DNA of 64,000 bases, from NCBI GenBank assembly GCA_947258655.1, contig CAMYJD010000002.1, positions 62,001 through 126,000 of the forward strand, in the 5' to 3' direction. Positions 63,489-64,000 of the stretch are shown here, piece after piece; position 1 is the stretch's first letter, and every line of letters begins with the position of its first letter. This DNA comes from an uncultured Gammaproteobacteria bacterium (GTDB lineage: Bacteria; Pseudomonadota; Gammaproteobacteria; JAADHQ01). The position numbers and the translations under genes were made by a program. A model generated the notes under the pieces. It did no database searches. It was not told where the DNA came from and worked only from the letters and a program-made list of their open reading frames with translations.

Positions 63489-64000
63489 ATGAGATACCGT
63501 ACACTGAGTAATACAGAAATCGAGGTCAGCGTGATTTGTCTTGGCAGCATGACATGGGGCGAGCAAAATACACGCGCGCAGGCCTTCGAGCAAATGGACT
63601 ACGCAATCAGTCAGGGTGTTAATTTTTTCGATACAGCCGAATTGTATTCGATTCCGGTCAGGGCGGAGACTTATGGACGCACCGAGGAAATAATCGGTCA
63701 GTGGCTCAAGGCATCTGGCAAACGCGACAGCATCGTACTTGCGAGTAAGATTGCCGGACCAGGTGAAGAGTGGATACCGCATATCCGTCACGGCCGTACG
63801 CGTTTCAAGCGCCAGGACATTGTCGCGGCTCTGGATGCCAGTCTGCAACGTCTACAAACGGATTATCTCGATTTGTATCAACTGCACTGGCCAGAGCGCA
63901 AAACGAATTTCTTCGGTCAATTGGGATTTACACCGGAAGATGAACAGCAGCTTACACCAATGCTGGAAACCCTGCAGGTACTGCAGGAACAGGTGCAAGC
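63489..64000 (+). CDS. aldo/keto reductase, Tas type (cut by window end)
   Basis: About 170 residues are visible, starting MRYRTLSNTEIEVSVICLGS. The catalytic aspartate and tyrosine lie in FFDTAELYSIPVR, the lysine in ASKIAGPGEEW and the histidine in YQLHWPERKTNFFG. The last segment resembles the Tas/YghZ group, which reduces carbonyls with NADPH. The frame is still open at the window end. Confidence 0.9.
   Translation, partial: MRYRTLSNTEIEVSVICLGSMTWGEQNTRAQAFEQMDYAISQGVNFFDTAELYSIPVRAETYGRTEEIIGQWLKASGKRDSIVLASKIAGPGEEWIPHIRHGRTRFKRQDIVAALDASLQRLQTDYLDLYQLHWPERKTNFFGQLGFTPEDEQQLTPMLETLQVLQEQVQ

Overview
The window is a stretch of chromosome from a gammaproteobacterium with mid-range GC. 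The evidence is gene content: YbeL-type DUF1451, MtfA, YbgA-type DUF523/DUF1722, RhlE, SixA, bacterial lipocalins, PpsA and a WcaJ-type transferase. No rRNA, tRNA, insertion sequence, prophage or CRISPR array was seen. The first gene (DUF2126) and the last (aldo/keto reductase) are cut by the window edges.

Positions 1.9-23.6 kb look like one photoprotection and membrane-remodelling island. A nine-gene run (1.9-9.8 kb, with DUF3429 at its end) encodes two cyclopropane-synthase-type lipid methyltransferases, DUF2878, DUF1295, a DUF6134/DUF3108-like exported protein, a lipocalin lipoprotein, an acyl desaturase, a COG2907 flavoprotein and DUF1365. Opposite it lies an operon of an FKBP/methyltransferase fusion, a CbiX-type chelatase, a small unknown protein, a second lipocalin and a CinA/MoCF-domain protein. 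Then come a periplasmic glutathione peroxidase with a YbgA-like protein, a class I photolyase paired with a LitR/CarH-type B12-binding MerR regulator, an operon led by a 42-residue membrane protein and an iron-sulphur photolyase, and a second MerR regulator without the B12 residues. Four promoter regions carry TTGTACAA or TTATACAA boxes in or beside the -35/-10 spacer. This fits a light (adenosylcobalamin)-responsive regulon.

Positions 23.7-28.0 kb hold a three-gene ABC exporter (ATPase, FtsX-type permease, HlyD-type adaptor). Positions 28.1-41.0 kb are nearly all on the minus strand: glucan phosphorylase, Hsp20, Kef-type antiporter, class I aldolase, MtfA, a DUF1451 zinc ribbon, PEP synthase and a GH17-GT2 glucan synthase. 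Positions 41.4-54.2 kb mix housekeeping and accessory genes: a triple GAF-like protein, an exopolysaccharide-initiating transferase, a CBS protein, DUF3179, RhlE, a cold-shock protein with a strong terminator, an RRM protein, DUF302, FIST and a DUF1501/DUF1800 pair.

The most unusual part is a plus-strand run at 55.4-60.6 kb: SixA, a THUMP protein, a stand-alone primase-polymerase, DUF504 (MJ1316-like), a fusion of a Clp1-type polynucleotide kinase with an RNase Z-type metallo-beta-lactamase, and a CheR-type methyltransferase. The domain set suggests RNA (perhaps tRNA) end processing or repair. I do not know of an experimental description of this set. Downstream are a PEBP protein, a metallophosphoesterase/tetraheme/DsbA-like fusion and the start of an aldo/keto reductase.
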